From Streptomyces sp. NRRL S-455 (GTDB taxonomy: Bacteria > Actinomycetota > Actinomycetes > Streptomycetales > Streptomycetaceae), in NCBI RefSeq assembly GCF_000717875.1, contig NZ_JOCT01000011.1, positions 124,001 to 188,000 on the forward strand: DNA of 64,000 nucleotides, read 5' to 3'. Positions 19,849-28,193 of this stretch are shown piece by piece. Under the pieces are notes generated by a model. The model saw only the letters and a program-made list of their open reading frames with translations, was not told where the DNA came from and did not search any database. Each line of letters opens with the position of its first letter. Positions within the stretch are counted from its first letter, which is position 1. A program made the translations under genes and the position numbers.

Positions 19849-22035
19849 TCAGCCGAGGCCCCGGGCATCGGACCAGATGGTGTACGGGACGCTGTCGCCG
19901 GAGGTGCCCGCGATCCCCTGCAGCGGCAGTGGTTCCAGGCTCTTCGTGAGGTCGAGGCGGTAGGCCACGACGGCCGTCGACACCGAGTTCGCCGTTCCGA
20001 CGTACCAGGACGCGGTGTCTTTCTGCACGGTGCCGGCCTTCCCGGCCACCCCTGCGGACGAGTCCGCCTCGGGGTGGGCGGTGCGGAAGGCGTCCGTCAG
20101 GGCGGACTGCACCGCCTCGGCCACGCTCGCCTTCACCGCGCGGCGGGACGCGGGCTTCGTCAGCGGAACCCGGGAGCCGTTGCGGGTGACCCGGGCCACC
20201 GAGTACGGCTCGACGTGGGTGCCTCCGGCGGCGAAGGTGGCGTATCCGCTCGCCATGCGGATCGCGCTGGGCGTGGCACTGCCCAGGGACATCGCGGGGA
20301 CCTGCGCGCCGAAGCTGGAGGAGAGCAGGCCGGCCGCCTGAGCGGTGTCCCGCACCTTGTCCAGGCCGGTGTCCATGCCGAGTTGCATGAACGGCGTGTT
20401 CACCGACAGGGCGAGCGCCCGGCTCAGGCTGATCCGCCCGTAGGACTTCCTGCCGTCGTTGCGGGCGGCGACCTGCTTGCCGCCGCGGTCCCAGTAGGGG
20501 CCCTCGGGTGTCATGACGGGAATGCCGTCGTCCCCGTCGTACAGGGTCTGCGGAGTGACCTCGGTCCGGGCGCCGTCCCGGGTCTTCTGCACGCCGTGCT
20601 CGAGGGCGGCGGCGTAGACGAACGGCTGGAAGGCCGAACCGGCGGGCACGGTGGTCGCGTTCGACTCGTTGTAGCCCTGCCTGCGGTGGTCGGGGCCGCC
20701 GTGGAGAGCGAGGATCCGCCCGTCGGTGGCCACCGAGGCCGCTCCGTAGTGCACGGTCTTCGCCTTGGCCGGGTCGTCCTTCCGGGCCTGCTCGCGGGCC
20801 TTGGTCACGGCGTCGGTGAGCGCGGACTCCTGCTTGCGGTCGAAGGTCGTGTAGATCTGGTAGCCGCCGAGGTCGAACTCCTTGTCCGAGATACGTGCGT
20901 TCTTCTTGGCGTACTGGGCGGCCAGCACCACGAGGTAGTCGCTCTGCTTGCCGGTGTCGTACCCCGGCGCCCGCTTCAGCGGCTCGGGAAACTCCTTGTA
21001 CTTGGCCCGCTCGGACTTCGACAGCGTGCCGATGTCGACCATGCGGTCGAGGATCCAGGACCAGCGCTCCACCGCCCGGGCGTGGTTGTCCTTGCTCAGG
21101 GAGGGGTCGTAGAGCCCGGCGCCCTTGAGGAGGGAGGCGAGGAAGGCGGCCTCGCCGGCGTCGAGTTCGCGGACGTCCTTGCCGTAGTAGGCCTGCGCGG
21201 CGCGCTGTATGCCGTAGGTGCCGCGACCGAACCAGCTGGTGTTGAGGTAGCCCTCGAGGATGTCGTCCTTGCTCATCTCGTTGTCGAGCTTCAGGGCGAG
21301 CATGGCCTCGGTGAACTTGCGGCTGACCGAGCGGTCCTGGTTGAGGTAGACGTTCTTGACGTACTGCTGGGTGATGGTGGAGCCGCCCTGGGTGTCTCCC
21401 TGGCCGACGGTGCGCCACAGGGCGCGGGTGAGGCCGCTGAGGGATATGCCGGGGTCGCTGTAGAAGCTGGCGTTCTCCGCCGCCAGGACCGCCTCGCGGA
21501 CGTCCGCGGGTATGTCCTTCAGGGGCATCTCCTGCCGGTGCACCCAGCCGGTGCGGGCCATGGGGGTTCCGTCGGACCAGTAGTAGACGTTGTCCTGCTG
21601 GGTGGCGTACGAGTTGATGTTCTCCGGGATGTCGGTGGCGGCGTAGGCGACGCCCAGGAAAGCGACGGTCAGGCCGGTGAAGGTCAGCGCGGCACCGAGC
21701 CCCTGCCGCCAGGAGGGTGCCCAGCGGCGCCAGCCGGTGCGGTCGGGGTGCGGGTACCGGGGCCTCAGACGGCGGGCGTAGGGCGCGACGCGGGCGACGA
21801 GCGGGGCCAGCGGGGAGGGCCGGGGGGCTTTGCGCCGACGGCGCGATCCGCCGGATGCACGCCTGCCCGGGGCCGAACCCGTGGATGCGGCCGCGCTGGT
21901 GGACGCGACCACGTCGCCCGTGCGCAATTGCATGGTCTCGTCCGCACGTTCCGCATATTTCGCATATTCCGCATGTGAGGAAGCGGGAGCCTTCAACTGC
22001 ATGGTCTCGTCCGGTTCCCGCCCAGCCTCGGTCAC
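19849..22035 (-). CDS. Class A penicillin-binding protein, degenerate transpeptidase
   Basis: The protein has 728 residues. A cytoplasmic head of about 118 residues holds two DETMQL motifs (9-14 and 32-37). One membrane helix (GLGAALTFTGLTVAFLGVAYA) follows, then a GT51 glycosyltransferase domain (Glu187 in ENASFYSDPG; GGSTITQQ from Gly217). The C-terminal transpeptidase domain has Ser467-Ala-Phe-Gln470 where SxxK is expected, Ser544-Val-Asn546 intact, and Lys666-Ala-Gly in place of KTG. The missing Lys470 suggests no beta-lactam-type catalysis, but glycosyltransfer should be intact. The start is a GTG at 22035 behind GGGGAG. Confidence 0.88.
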   Translation of the reverse strand: MTEAGREPDETMQLKAPASSHAEYAKYAERADETMQLRTGDVVASTSAAASTGSAPGRRASGGSRRRRKAPRPSPLAPLVARVAPYARRLRPRYPHPDRTGWRRWAPSWRQGLGAALTFTGLTVAFLGVAYAATDIPENINSYATQQDNVYYWSDGTPMARTGWVHRQEMPLKDIPADVREAVLAAENASFYSDPGISLSGLTRALWRTVGQGDTQGGSTITQQYVKNVYLNQDRSVSRKFTEAMLALKLDNEMSKDDILEGYLNTSWFGRGTYGIQRAAQAYYGKDVRELDAGEAAFLASLLKGAGLYDPSLSKDNHARAVERWSWILDRMVDIGTLSKSERAKYKEFPEPLKRAPGYDTGKQSDYLVVLAAQYAKKNARISDKEFDLGGYQIYTTFDRKQESALTDAVTKAREQARKDDPAKAKTVHYGAASVATDGRILALHGGPDHRRQGYNESNATTVPAGSAFQPFVYAAALEHGVQKTRDGARTEVTPQTLYDGDDGIPVMTPEGPYWDRGGKQVAARNDGRKSYGRISLSRALALSVNTPFMQLGMDTGLDKVRDTAQAAGLLSSSFGAQVPAMSLGSATPSAIRMASGYATFAAGGTHVEPYSVARVTRNGSRVPLTKPASRRAVKASVAEAVQSALTDAFRTAHPEADSSAGVAGKAGTVQKDTASWYVGTANSVSTAVVAYRLDLTKSLEPLPLQGIAGTSGDSVPYTIWSDARGLG

Positions 22036-22254
22036 GGCTGCGTCTCCCCTCCCCGCTTACGGTGGTGCTCACGCGAACGGGCACGGCTGCCGCGGTCAAC
22101 CGCAGCGCGCCCACTTCCCCCCAGCCTTACGGCTCTCGCGACGATTGAAAGCTACCAGTGGCCTTTACAGCTTCTCCACACTGGTTGAGGCGGGAATGAT
22201 CGAAAGAGATCCCGAAGGGGCGGAATTTCCGTCGCCTCGGATTAATCTGTCCCC

Positions 22255-22479
22255 ATGCCTCGCTACGAGTACCGCTGCCGGACCTGCGGCGACACCTTCG
22301 AACTGAGCCGCCCCATGGCGGAGTCCTCCGCTCCCGCGCCGTGCCCTGCCGGCCATGACGACACGGTGAAACTCCTCTCCACGGTAGCGGTCGGCGGCTC
22401 CGCCTCCGCCCCCGCCCCGGCACCTCGCGCGAGCGGCGGAGGCGGAGGCGGCTGCTGCGGTGGCGGCTGCTGCGGCTGA
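22255..22479 (+). CDS. FmdB-type zinc-ribbon protein
   Basis: This 74-residue protein starts MPRYEYRCRTCGDTFELSRP, the FmdB (CxxC_CxxC) regulatory-protein signature. The first pair is CRTC; the second is degenerate (CPAGH, giving Cys-x-x-x-His). The tail is Gly-rich and ends in CCGGGCCG. Such proteins are small putative zinc-binding regulators. TAATCT ends 6 bases before the ATG and there is no ribosome site, so a leaderless transcript is likely. It is divergent from the PBP gene. Confidence 0.85.
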   Translation: MPRYEYRCRTCGDTFELSRPMAESSAPAPCPAGHDDTVKLLSTVAVGGSASAPAPAPRASGGGGGGCCGGGCCG

Positions 22480-22529
22480 GCGTCGCTTCCTCAGGGAGCC
22501 TTCAGGTTCGGTTTCCTAGCGTGGCTGCC

Positions 22530-23264
22530 ATGGCAGCCATCGCAGCGCACACGATCACGGCGGACGCGGTCTCGGCGGGTCCGGCCACGGACGCCGGGCC
22601 GCAGTGGGTCAATGACCTCATGGACGCGCTGGGCGCGCCGGGTGCCGGTCTCGCCATCGCCCTGGAGAACCTGTTTCCGCCCCTGCCCAGCGAGGTGATC
22701 CTGCCTCTCGCCGGGTTCGCCGCGAGCAGCGGGCGGATGAGCCTGCTCGCCGTCCTGCTGTGGACGACGGCCGGCTCGGTGATCGGCGCGCTCGCGTTGT
22801 ACGGGGTCGGGGCGCTGCTCGGCCGCGACCGGACGGTGGCGATAGCGGGCCGGCTGCCGCTGGTGAAGGTCTCGGACATCGAGAAGACCGAGGCGTGGTT
22901 CCTGAAGCACGGCACCAAGGCCGTGTTCTTCGGCCGGATGATCCCGATCTTCCGCAGTCTGATCTCCGTGCCGGCGGGTGTCGAGCGGATGCGGCTGCCG
23001 GTCTTCCTGGGCCTGACCACGCTCGGCAGCGCGATCTGGAACACGGTGTTCGTCCTCGCGGGCTACCTGCTCGGCGCGAAATGGCACCAGGTCACGGACA
23101 TCGTCTCCACCTACTCGAAGGTGGTCCTCGTCGTGGCGGCCTTCGCGGTGCTGGTCTTCATCGCGCTACGGCTACTACGACGCCCCGAAAGGGGCGCGGG
23201 GAACTGCGCGACCAGCCACGACGAAGCCGCACACGCAGGACCACCGCACCTCCCGAACTCCTAG
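22530..23264 (+). CDS. DedA-family membrane protein
   Basis: This 244-residue protein is DedA-type. The first re-entrant motif is ENLFPPLPSEVILPLAGF and the second is FGRMIPIFRSLISVPAGV (F-x-R-x-x-P-x-x-R). There are about five membrane spans. Such proteins help recycle undecaprenyl phosphate or scramble lipids. The last 30 or so residues (RRPERGAGNCATSHDEAAHAG) are encoded by the dispersed Streptomyces repeat, so the natural tail may have been replaced. The ATG at 22530 is preferred because TAGCGT ends 7 bases before it; a GTG at 22521 is in frame. Its stop overlaps that of the HAD gene. Confidence 0.85.
   Translation: MAAIAAHTITADAVSAGPATDAGPQWVNDLMDALGAPGAGLAIALENLFPPLPSEVILPLAGFAASSGRMSLLAVLLWTTAGSVIGALALYGVGALLGRDRTVAIAGRLPLVKVSDIEKTEAWFLKHGTKAVFFGRMIPIFRSLISVPAGVERMRLPVFLGLTTLGSAIWNTVFVLAGYLLGAKWHQVTDIVSTYSKVVLVVAAFAVLVFIALRLLRRPERGAGNCATSHDEAAHAGPPHLPNS
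23184..23240. repeat. Dispersed repeat copy in the DedA C-terminus
   Basis: The sequence GCCCCGAAAGGGGCGCGGGG, then AACTGCGCGACCAGCCACGA, is a typical copy of the short dispersed repeat seen again at 25.8, 43.6 and 52.3 kb. Its GCCCC...GGGGC arms can form a hairpin. It encodes the last residues of the DedA protein. Confidence 0.75.
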
Positions 23265-24094
23265 GCGAACCGGCCGAATCCAGCGCCGGCGCCCCGCACC
23301 GCCCCCAGGCACTCCCGCAGGATCCGCTCCCCGGCGAGGACGCCCCGCTCGGGAAGCGCCTTGATCGCGGGTGCCGTCCAACCGCTGTCGGCCAACTCCC
23401 CGTGGCCCGGCCGCCAGCCCTGGTCCGCCGCGAGGAGCAGATCGGCGTCGAGCAGTGAGTCGCCCGCGGCGAGGGTGAGATCGGCACCGGTCCGCCGGGC
23501 GACCTCACGCAGCGCCGCGCTCTTGGTGAGCGGCTTGGGCACCGCGTAGATCTTGCGGCCTTGCAGAGACACGGTCCAGCCCCGGTTCTCCGCCCACACC
23601 GCGAGTTCCTTCACCCAGTCCTCCGGCAGGAGTTCGCGCTCGACGACAAGGTAGGCGAAGAGGTCGTCGGCGACGCGGTGCTTGCGCACCCAGACCGGGT
23701 CGGCCGCCCGCAGCAGGTGCTCCCGCACCTCGTCGAGGGGCACGCACTGGTCGGCCAGTCGTGCGGTGACCTGTGCGTGCCAGTCGGGGTCGGAGACACC
23801 GTCCACCAGCAGATGGCCACCGTTGGCACAGATCGCGTACGTGGGCGCGGGGCCCGGCAGGTTGATGCGCAGGTACTGCCTGCGCGTCCGGGTCGTCGTC
23901 GGCACGAACACGGCCGCGTCGCCCAGGTCGGTGAGGAGCTGGGCCGCCGTCTCCGTCATGTACGACAGCGGCTTGCTCTCGTGCACCTCGACACACAGCA
24001 GCCGGGGCGCCCGTGCGTCCGGCATGGTCAGTGCCAGAGCCGCGGCGGAGTAGATCAGTGTGCGGTCGAGGTCGCTGGCGACGAGTGCGGGCAT
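23261..24094 (-). CDS. Ter-module HAD phosphatase
   Basis: This 277-residue HAD protein is Cof-like (C2-type cap). Motif I is ASDLDRTLIYS with Asp8 and Asp10, motif II is VPTTTRTRRQY, the cap lies after it, motif III Lys is in PKPLTKSAAL, and motif IV is LAAGDSLLDADLL. It is the third gene of the C-C lyase / phosphoribosyltransferase / HAD operon. In the published prediction for Ter-linked operons, this HAD enzyme dephosphorylates a nucleoside-like intermediate; here that is inference from position. The ATG overlaps the upstream TGA by one base (TGATG). Its stop and the DedA stop share CTAG. Confidence 0.85.
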   Translation of the reverse strand: MPALVASDLDRTLIYSAAALALTMPDARAPRLLCVEVHESKPLSYMTETAAQLLTDLGDAAVFVPTTTRTRRQYLRINLPGPAPTYAICANGGHLLVDGVSDPDWHAQVTARLADQCVPLDEVREHLLRAADPVWVRKHRVADDLFAYLVVERELLPEDWVKELAVWAENRGWTVSLQGRKIYAVPKPLTKSAALREVARRTGADLTLAAGDSLLDADLLLAADQGWRPGHGELADSGWTAPAIKALPERGVLAGERILRECLGAVRGAGAGFGRFA

Positions 24095-26760
24095 CAGAGG
24101 GTCACCGCCTTGCCGTCGGCGCCGGTCGCACCCCGGGTGTACCTGGGGTGGATGAGGCCCACGCAGGTGTAGGGCAGTCCGTCGACCTCCTCGACGGGCA
24201 CGCCGCGTTGCTCGGCCAGCAGGCGGACATGGTCGAGGTCGCTGCCCGCCCCGGCGCGCGCCAGGACCTTCCAGGGCACGCGGCGCAGCATCACCCGGGT
24301 GGTCTCGCCGACGCCGGGCTTGACGAGGTTCACGTCGTGGATGCCGTACTCCTCGCTGATGCGCTCGACGGCGGCCCAGCCCTCCCAGGTGGGCGAGCGG
24401 TCCGCGGCGAGCAGTTCCTTGGCCTGGGCGCAGGCCGCTTCCGTGATCTCCGGGAAGCGGGCGGACACGGCGTCCAGGAAGGTCACCGAGACATCGGTGC
24501 CGGCGAGTTCGCGGTAGAACTTGGCGCCGTGGAAGTCGTGCGGGCCGACGAGGTCCGCCCGCAGCACGGTCCGCGAGATCAGCCCGGACACGGTCGAGTT
24601 GAGGCAGGCGGAGGGGATGAGGAAGTCCTCGCGGGTGCCGTAGGTCCGTACGCAGGAGCCCGGGTCGGCCAGGACGGCGATCTCGGGGTTGAAACCGGTG
24701 ATGCCGTCGGACTTCTCGAACTCCTCCAGGGCCTGGGCGAGTTCGCGGGTGATGGCGCCCTTGCCGGTCCAGCCGTCGACGAAGACGACGTCCCGGGGGT
24801 CGTGGTGCCGGGCGAGCCAGCGCAGCGCGTTGGCGTCGATGCCCCGGCCGCGGACGATGGACACCGCGTAGTGCGGCAGGTCGAGGCCGTGCCGGTGCTG
24901 GGCCCAGCGGCGCATGAGGATGCCGACGGGTGTGCCCGCGCGGGCCAGGGAGACCAGGACCGGGCGGGGGGACCGTTCGGTGAGGACCGTTTCGGTGACC
25001 ACCCCGGTCGCCTGGGCGATGCGGGCCGCCGACTCCTCCAGCGCGGTGTGGAACAGCTCCTGGTACTGCTCGCTCGGCTGGTACTCCACGGGCAGCGACT
25101 CCGCGTAGTGCGCGCCGCCGCTCTGGATCGCCTCCTCGCGCTCCTCGGTCGGCGCCTCCAGCGTCACGTCCGAGAGGTCCTGGAGCAGCCAGCCGACCTC
25201 CTCGGGCGCGTACGACGAGAAGGCGGGGCCGCGGAGGGGCTCGGGCAACATGGAGGGCCTTTCGGGGGCGGGCGAGGGCTCTGGGGCGTACGACGGTACG
25301 ACGGCGAGGAGGACCTGCGGGGTGTGTGCGGCGAGCTGGGCCAGCAGGCCGTCGGGCGCGTGCAGCCGCGGCGTGTCCGCGACCGAGTCGACGACGGCGA
25401 CGACGGCGTCGAAGCCGGCGCCCGCGACGTTGTAGGCGTACCGCTCGCCGGGGCCGTCGGCCGGGTCGTCGTGCGCGGGGAAGACCAGGCGGGTGCGTAT
25501 CGCGTACCCGGGGTCGTCGACGGCGAGGACCGGCGAGCGGGTCGTGGTCGAGTAGCGGACCTCGGCGTCGGCGATCCGCTCCAGCTCGCAGGCGAGTCTG
25601 AGCGGGGCGTACATCAGCTCCTCGAAGCCGAGTATGTGCACGCGGCGCGCGTTGGCGGGCAGCGCCTGGGCGATCCGTGCCGCCATGCCGGGCAGGGCCG
25701 CTTCCAGGCGCTCCCGATGGGAGGGTGTGAAACCGTGCCGACCACCGTCGGGCAGCCCGGCGGGCCAGCGCAGGTCTATGCGGTAGTCGTCCGGCCGCGG
25801 GCCGGTGGGGGTTGTTCGCGCAGTTCCCCGCGCCCCTGAGAGGGGCATGCCGGCAACGCCCTCAAGGGGCGCGGGGCCGTGTCTATATGCGGCTCCGCCG
25901 CGGGGCGCGACCGGCCACGACGGCGCCGCAGCCGACGTACGACCTGCCCCGGCACTCTCCGACCCGGCACTCTCGGCCTCGTACCGCGCCACCAGCTCCC
26001 GCCCCTTCTCCAGCACCCCCTCGGGCAGCCGCACGGTCCCCGAAGCCGCCGCCACGAGATCCACCCGCGCGCCGATCTCCCGCGCGAACTCCTCCAGCCG
26101 CCCCGCGTCGGCGGCTGACCGCATGTCCACCAACGCGACCACGACGTACCGCCGCCGCGGATACCGCTGATGGAGATCCCGGACGGTGTTCAGCACTGTG
26201 TTCCCGGTGGAGAACTCGTCGTCGACCAGCACCAGCGGCCCGTCGCCGGCCAGCAGCGCGGGATCCTCCGGCAGCAGCAGGTGCGAGGTGGCGTGCGAGT
26301 GGGACTCCTCGAAGCCGCCGGCCGGTGCGAGACCGGCGACGGGGCGGCGGGTGGAGTGCAGGTAGGGGGCGAGGCCCAGCCCGTCGGCGACGGAGTGGCC
26401 GAGGCCGGTCGCGGTCTCCGCGTAGCCGAGCACGACCGCCCGGCGGGCCTCGTCGGGGCCCAGCAGCTCACGTACCCGGCGGCCGAGCTCGACCCCGTGG
26501 CCGTAGACGACGGACGGCGACTGCGGCACGTGCTTGCCCAGCACGTTCGACACGAGCAGGTGGGCCCGCTTGGGGTTGCGGCGCAGCGCCAGCCCCAGCA
26601 GGCCGGTCAGCCGGTCGCCGCCGACGAGCTCGACGCCGAGCCGCTCGGCGACCCAGCTGCCGGACCAGACGCCGTCCGTCCCGTCGGCCGTACCGTCCGT
26701 GCCGGTCCGCGCCCCGTGGCGCCCCGCGTCGCGCACCTCGTGGTGCACCCCCTCGTTCAC
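24094..26760 (-). CDS. Phosphoribosyltransferase-TRSP-StiP-PELOTA fusion protein
   Basis: The protein has 888 residues from the GTG at 26760 (behind GGAGAAGG); an ATG 12 bases upstream adds four. Domain order: PRTase_2 (about 20-280; PRPP loop VLVDDEFSTGNTVLNT); a linker of about 40 residues encoded by the dispersed repeat; TRSP (about 325-500; RRVHILGFEELMYAPLRLACE); a second PRTase_1/StiP domain (about 510-800; VSLARAGTPVGILMRRW, VFVDGWTGKGAI); and a C-terminal PELOTA RNA-binding domain (VNLVKPGVGETTRVMLRRVP). The two halves are usually separate proteins in Ter-linked operons. The role is predicted: building a nucleoside-like metabolite. The gap to the lyase gene is 38 bases; the HAD gene follows. 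Confidence 0.83.
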   Translation of the reverse strand: MNEGVHHEVRDAGRHGARTGTDGTADGTDGVWSGSWVAERLGVELVGGDRLTGLLGLALRRNPKRAHLLVSNVLGKHVPQSPSVVYGHGVELGRRVRELLGPDEARRAVVLGYAETATGLGHSVADGLGLAPYLHSTRRPVAGLAPAGGFEESHSHATSHLLLPEDPALLAGDGPLVLVDDEFSTGNTVLNTVRDLHQRYPRRRYVVVALVDMRSAADAGRLEEFAREIGARVDLVAAASGTVRLPEGVLEKGRELVARYEAESAGSESAGAGRTSAAAPSWPVAPRGGAAYRHGPAPLEGVAGMPLSGARGTARTTPTGPRPDDYRIDLRWPAGLPDGGRHGFTPSHRERLEAALPGMAARIAQALPANARRVHILGFEELMYAPLRLACELERIADAEVRYSTTTRSPVLAVDDPGYAIRTRLVFPAHDDPADGPGERYAYNVAGAGFDAVVAVVDSVADTPRLHAPDGLLAQLAAHTPQVLLAVVPSYAPEPSPAPERPSMLPEPLRGPAFSSYAPEEVGWLLQDLSDVTLEAPTEEREEAIQSGGAHYAESLPVEYQPSEQYQELFHTALEESAARIAQATGVVTETVLTERSPRPVLVSLARAGTPVGILMRRWAQHRHGLDLPHYAVSIVRGRGIDANALRWLARHHDPRDVVFVDGWTGKGAITRELAQALEEFEKSDGITGFNPEIAVLADPGSCVRTYGTREDFLIPSACLNSTVSGLISRTVLRADLVGPHDFHGAKFYRELAGTDVSVTFLDAVSARFPEITEAACAQAKELLAADRSPTWEGWAAVERISEEYGIHDVNLVKPGVGETTRVMLRRVPWKVLARAGAGSDLDHVRLLAEQRGVPVEEVDGLPYTCVGLIHPRYTRGATGADGKAVTL
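25799..25921. repeat. Dispersed repeat inside the phosphoribosyltransferase gene
   Basis: Two repeat modules lie in the coding region: one with TTGTTCGCGCAGTTCCCCGC then GCCCCTGAGAGGGGC, the other with GGGGCGCGGGGCCGTG, ATATGCGGCTCCGCCGC and GCGACCGGCCACGACGG. The reading frame stays open through both. They encode the linker between the PRTase_2 and TRSP domains, residues about 285-325. Confidence 0.75.
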
Positions 26761-26798
26761 TGCCTTCTCCATGATTGTTTGCGTCGGATGCCGTGCGT

Positions 26799-27965
26799 TC
26801 AGTGGGGCAGGCCGGCCGCGAGTAGCTCCACGAAGCCGATGTCCTCGCCCGCCACGCCGAAGACCTCGGCACGCAGCAGGGTCCGCTCGGCCCAGGCCCG
26901 ATGCGGCTTCACCTCGTTCATCTTGTTCGTGTACGCCGACCTCAGCACGCCCCCGCCGCCGCGCTCGGGGCGCAGTATGTCCTGGGCGTCCGAGAACTCC
27001 TCGTGGCTGACGACCGACAGGGCGTGCACCGGCAGCACGTGCGAGGGGTGGATGCAGGTCTTGCCCAGCAGTCCGTTGGCCTGGTCCAGGGAGATCTCCC
27101 TGAGCAGGCCGTCCATGGCGTGCTCAATCAGCTTCTCGCGCAGTTCCGCGGCCTGCACCTCAAGGAAGGGGCTCTGCCGGAGCAGCGGCTTGAACATGCG
27201 CTCCTGCACCCGGAAGTACTCCCACACCGGCCCGGTCACGGTGAAGCCGGTGCCGTCGGCGCGGCCCAGCATGTTCACCACGTCGGCGATCACGGAGGCG
27301 ACGATCTGCACGTCGTACGCCGTCATGTCGGGGCCTCTGCGCAGCCCGTAGGACGAGCAGAAGTCCGTCACGCCGAGGCGCAGGGCGAGGACGCGGTCGC
27401 GGTACTTGTCGACGGCACGGGATATGCCTTCCAGGGTGTCCACGCGGGACTCCCGGTAGAGCAGCTCCGGCGACTCCAGCACCGGCATGGCGAAAAGACG
27501 ACGGCCGCTTTCGGCCTCGGCGGTCCCCAGCGCCTCGAGGAAGGGGATGCCGCGTTCCTCCGTGAACTTGGGCAGGACGAATCCGGACAGCAGGCGGGCG
27601 GCGGGCCCGAGGCGGCGCACGAGGTCGGGGATCTGCTCGGGGACACGGACCCGGATGAACAGCAGCGGCACGTCGGCGTCCGGAAGGCCGGCGAGGGCCG
27701 TGAGCTGGCCGACGAGGTTCTCCTCGCCGGGACCGACTTCCGCGTCGTCGATCGAGTCCTCCAGGCACAGCACCATCGAGACCACGCCGCGCCCGGCCTG
27801 CTTGAGGATGTCGTCGGCGAGGCGCGGCCGGGTGGCCGGGCTGTAGAGGGTCGCGCCGAGGGCCGCCGAGAGCAGCCGGGCCGGAGAGTCCGGCGTGAAC
27901 ACGCACGGTTCGCGGTGAAAGAGACGCTTCCGCACCTCAGGGGCGATGTGCCCGAAATGACGCAT
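26799..27965 (-). CDS. HpcH/HpaI-type C-C bond lyase of the Ter module
   Basis: This 388-residue protein has the CitE/HpcH-HpaI aldolase-like TIM barrel. Seen are an early ATLYSPATRPRLADDIL (phosphate/substrate loop), CLEDSIDDAEV (likely metal-binding Glu-Asp), LFIRVRVPEQIPDLV, a barrel strand LSGFVLPKF, and ALRLGVTDFCSSYGLRRG. The C-terminal TCIHPSHVLPVHAL is the family's end motif. It belongs to the C-C_Bond_Lyase group found with TerD and PELOTA-PRTase genes. It is probably a lyase or aldolase in making the metabolite predicted for these operons (inference). It is the first gene of the operon, divergent from terD at 28194. Confidence 0.85.
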   Translation of the reverse strand: MRHFGHIAPEVRKRLFHREPCVFTPDSPARLLSAALGATLYSPATRPRLADDILKQAGRGVVSMVLCLEDSIDDAEVGPGEENLVGQLTALAGLPDADVPLLFIRVRVPEQIPDLVRRLGPAARLLSGFVLPKFTEERGIPFLEALGTAEAESGRRLFAMPVLESPELLYRESRVDTLEGISRAVDKYRDRVLALRLGVTDFCSSYGLRRGPDMTAYDVQIVASVIADVVNMLGRADGTGFTVTGPVWEYFRVQERMFKPLLRQSPFLEVQAAELREKLIEHAMDGLLREISLDQANGLLGKTCIHPSHVLPVHALSVVSHEEFSDAQDILRPERGGGGVLRSAYTNKMNEVKPHRAWAERTLLRAEVFGVAGEDIGFVELLAAGLPH

Positions 27966-28023
27966 GGAACTCCCCCGTGGTGGTTATGCGGCCTGCGAAT
28001 CGTCGAAAGGTGGCCGGTAATAG

Positions 28024-28050
28024 TACGTAGAAGGCCATGTCAGAGGTTCC
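28024..28050 (-). promoter_or_regulatory. ECF-type promoter-like sequence upstream of the Ter operon
   Basis: On the minus strand GGAAC (28050-28046) and GTA (28026-28024) are 19 bases apart. This is near the SigR consensus, GGAAT-N18/19-GTT, with one mismatch in each half. It lies about 60 bases before the C-C lyase ATG (27965). The 228-base gap 27966-28193 also holds the terD promoter. A weak match, but it suits a stress operon. Confidence 0.25.
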
Positions 28051-28193
28051 CATCAGGCATGAATTTCAGGTAACGCGGGCAAGCACAGCCAGACCCGGCC
28101 ATGACGACGGTAGTCCGCGACGGCCGTCTGCGCCGCTCGTGACGCCGCGGCCCCGCGTTGTCGTGAGCAGGACCGAGAAGGCAGGATGACCGT

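Noticed and set aside
19741..21978. A 745-codon open frame opposite the PBP gene
   Set aside because: The minus-strand frame has GT51 and transpeptidase motifs; the plus frame has none and is Gly/Val/Arg-rich.
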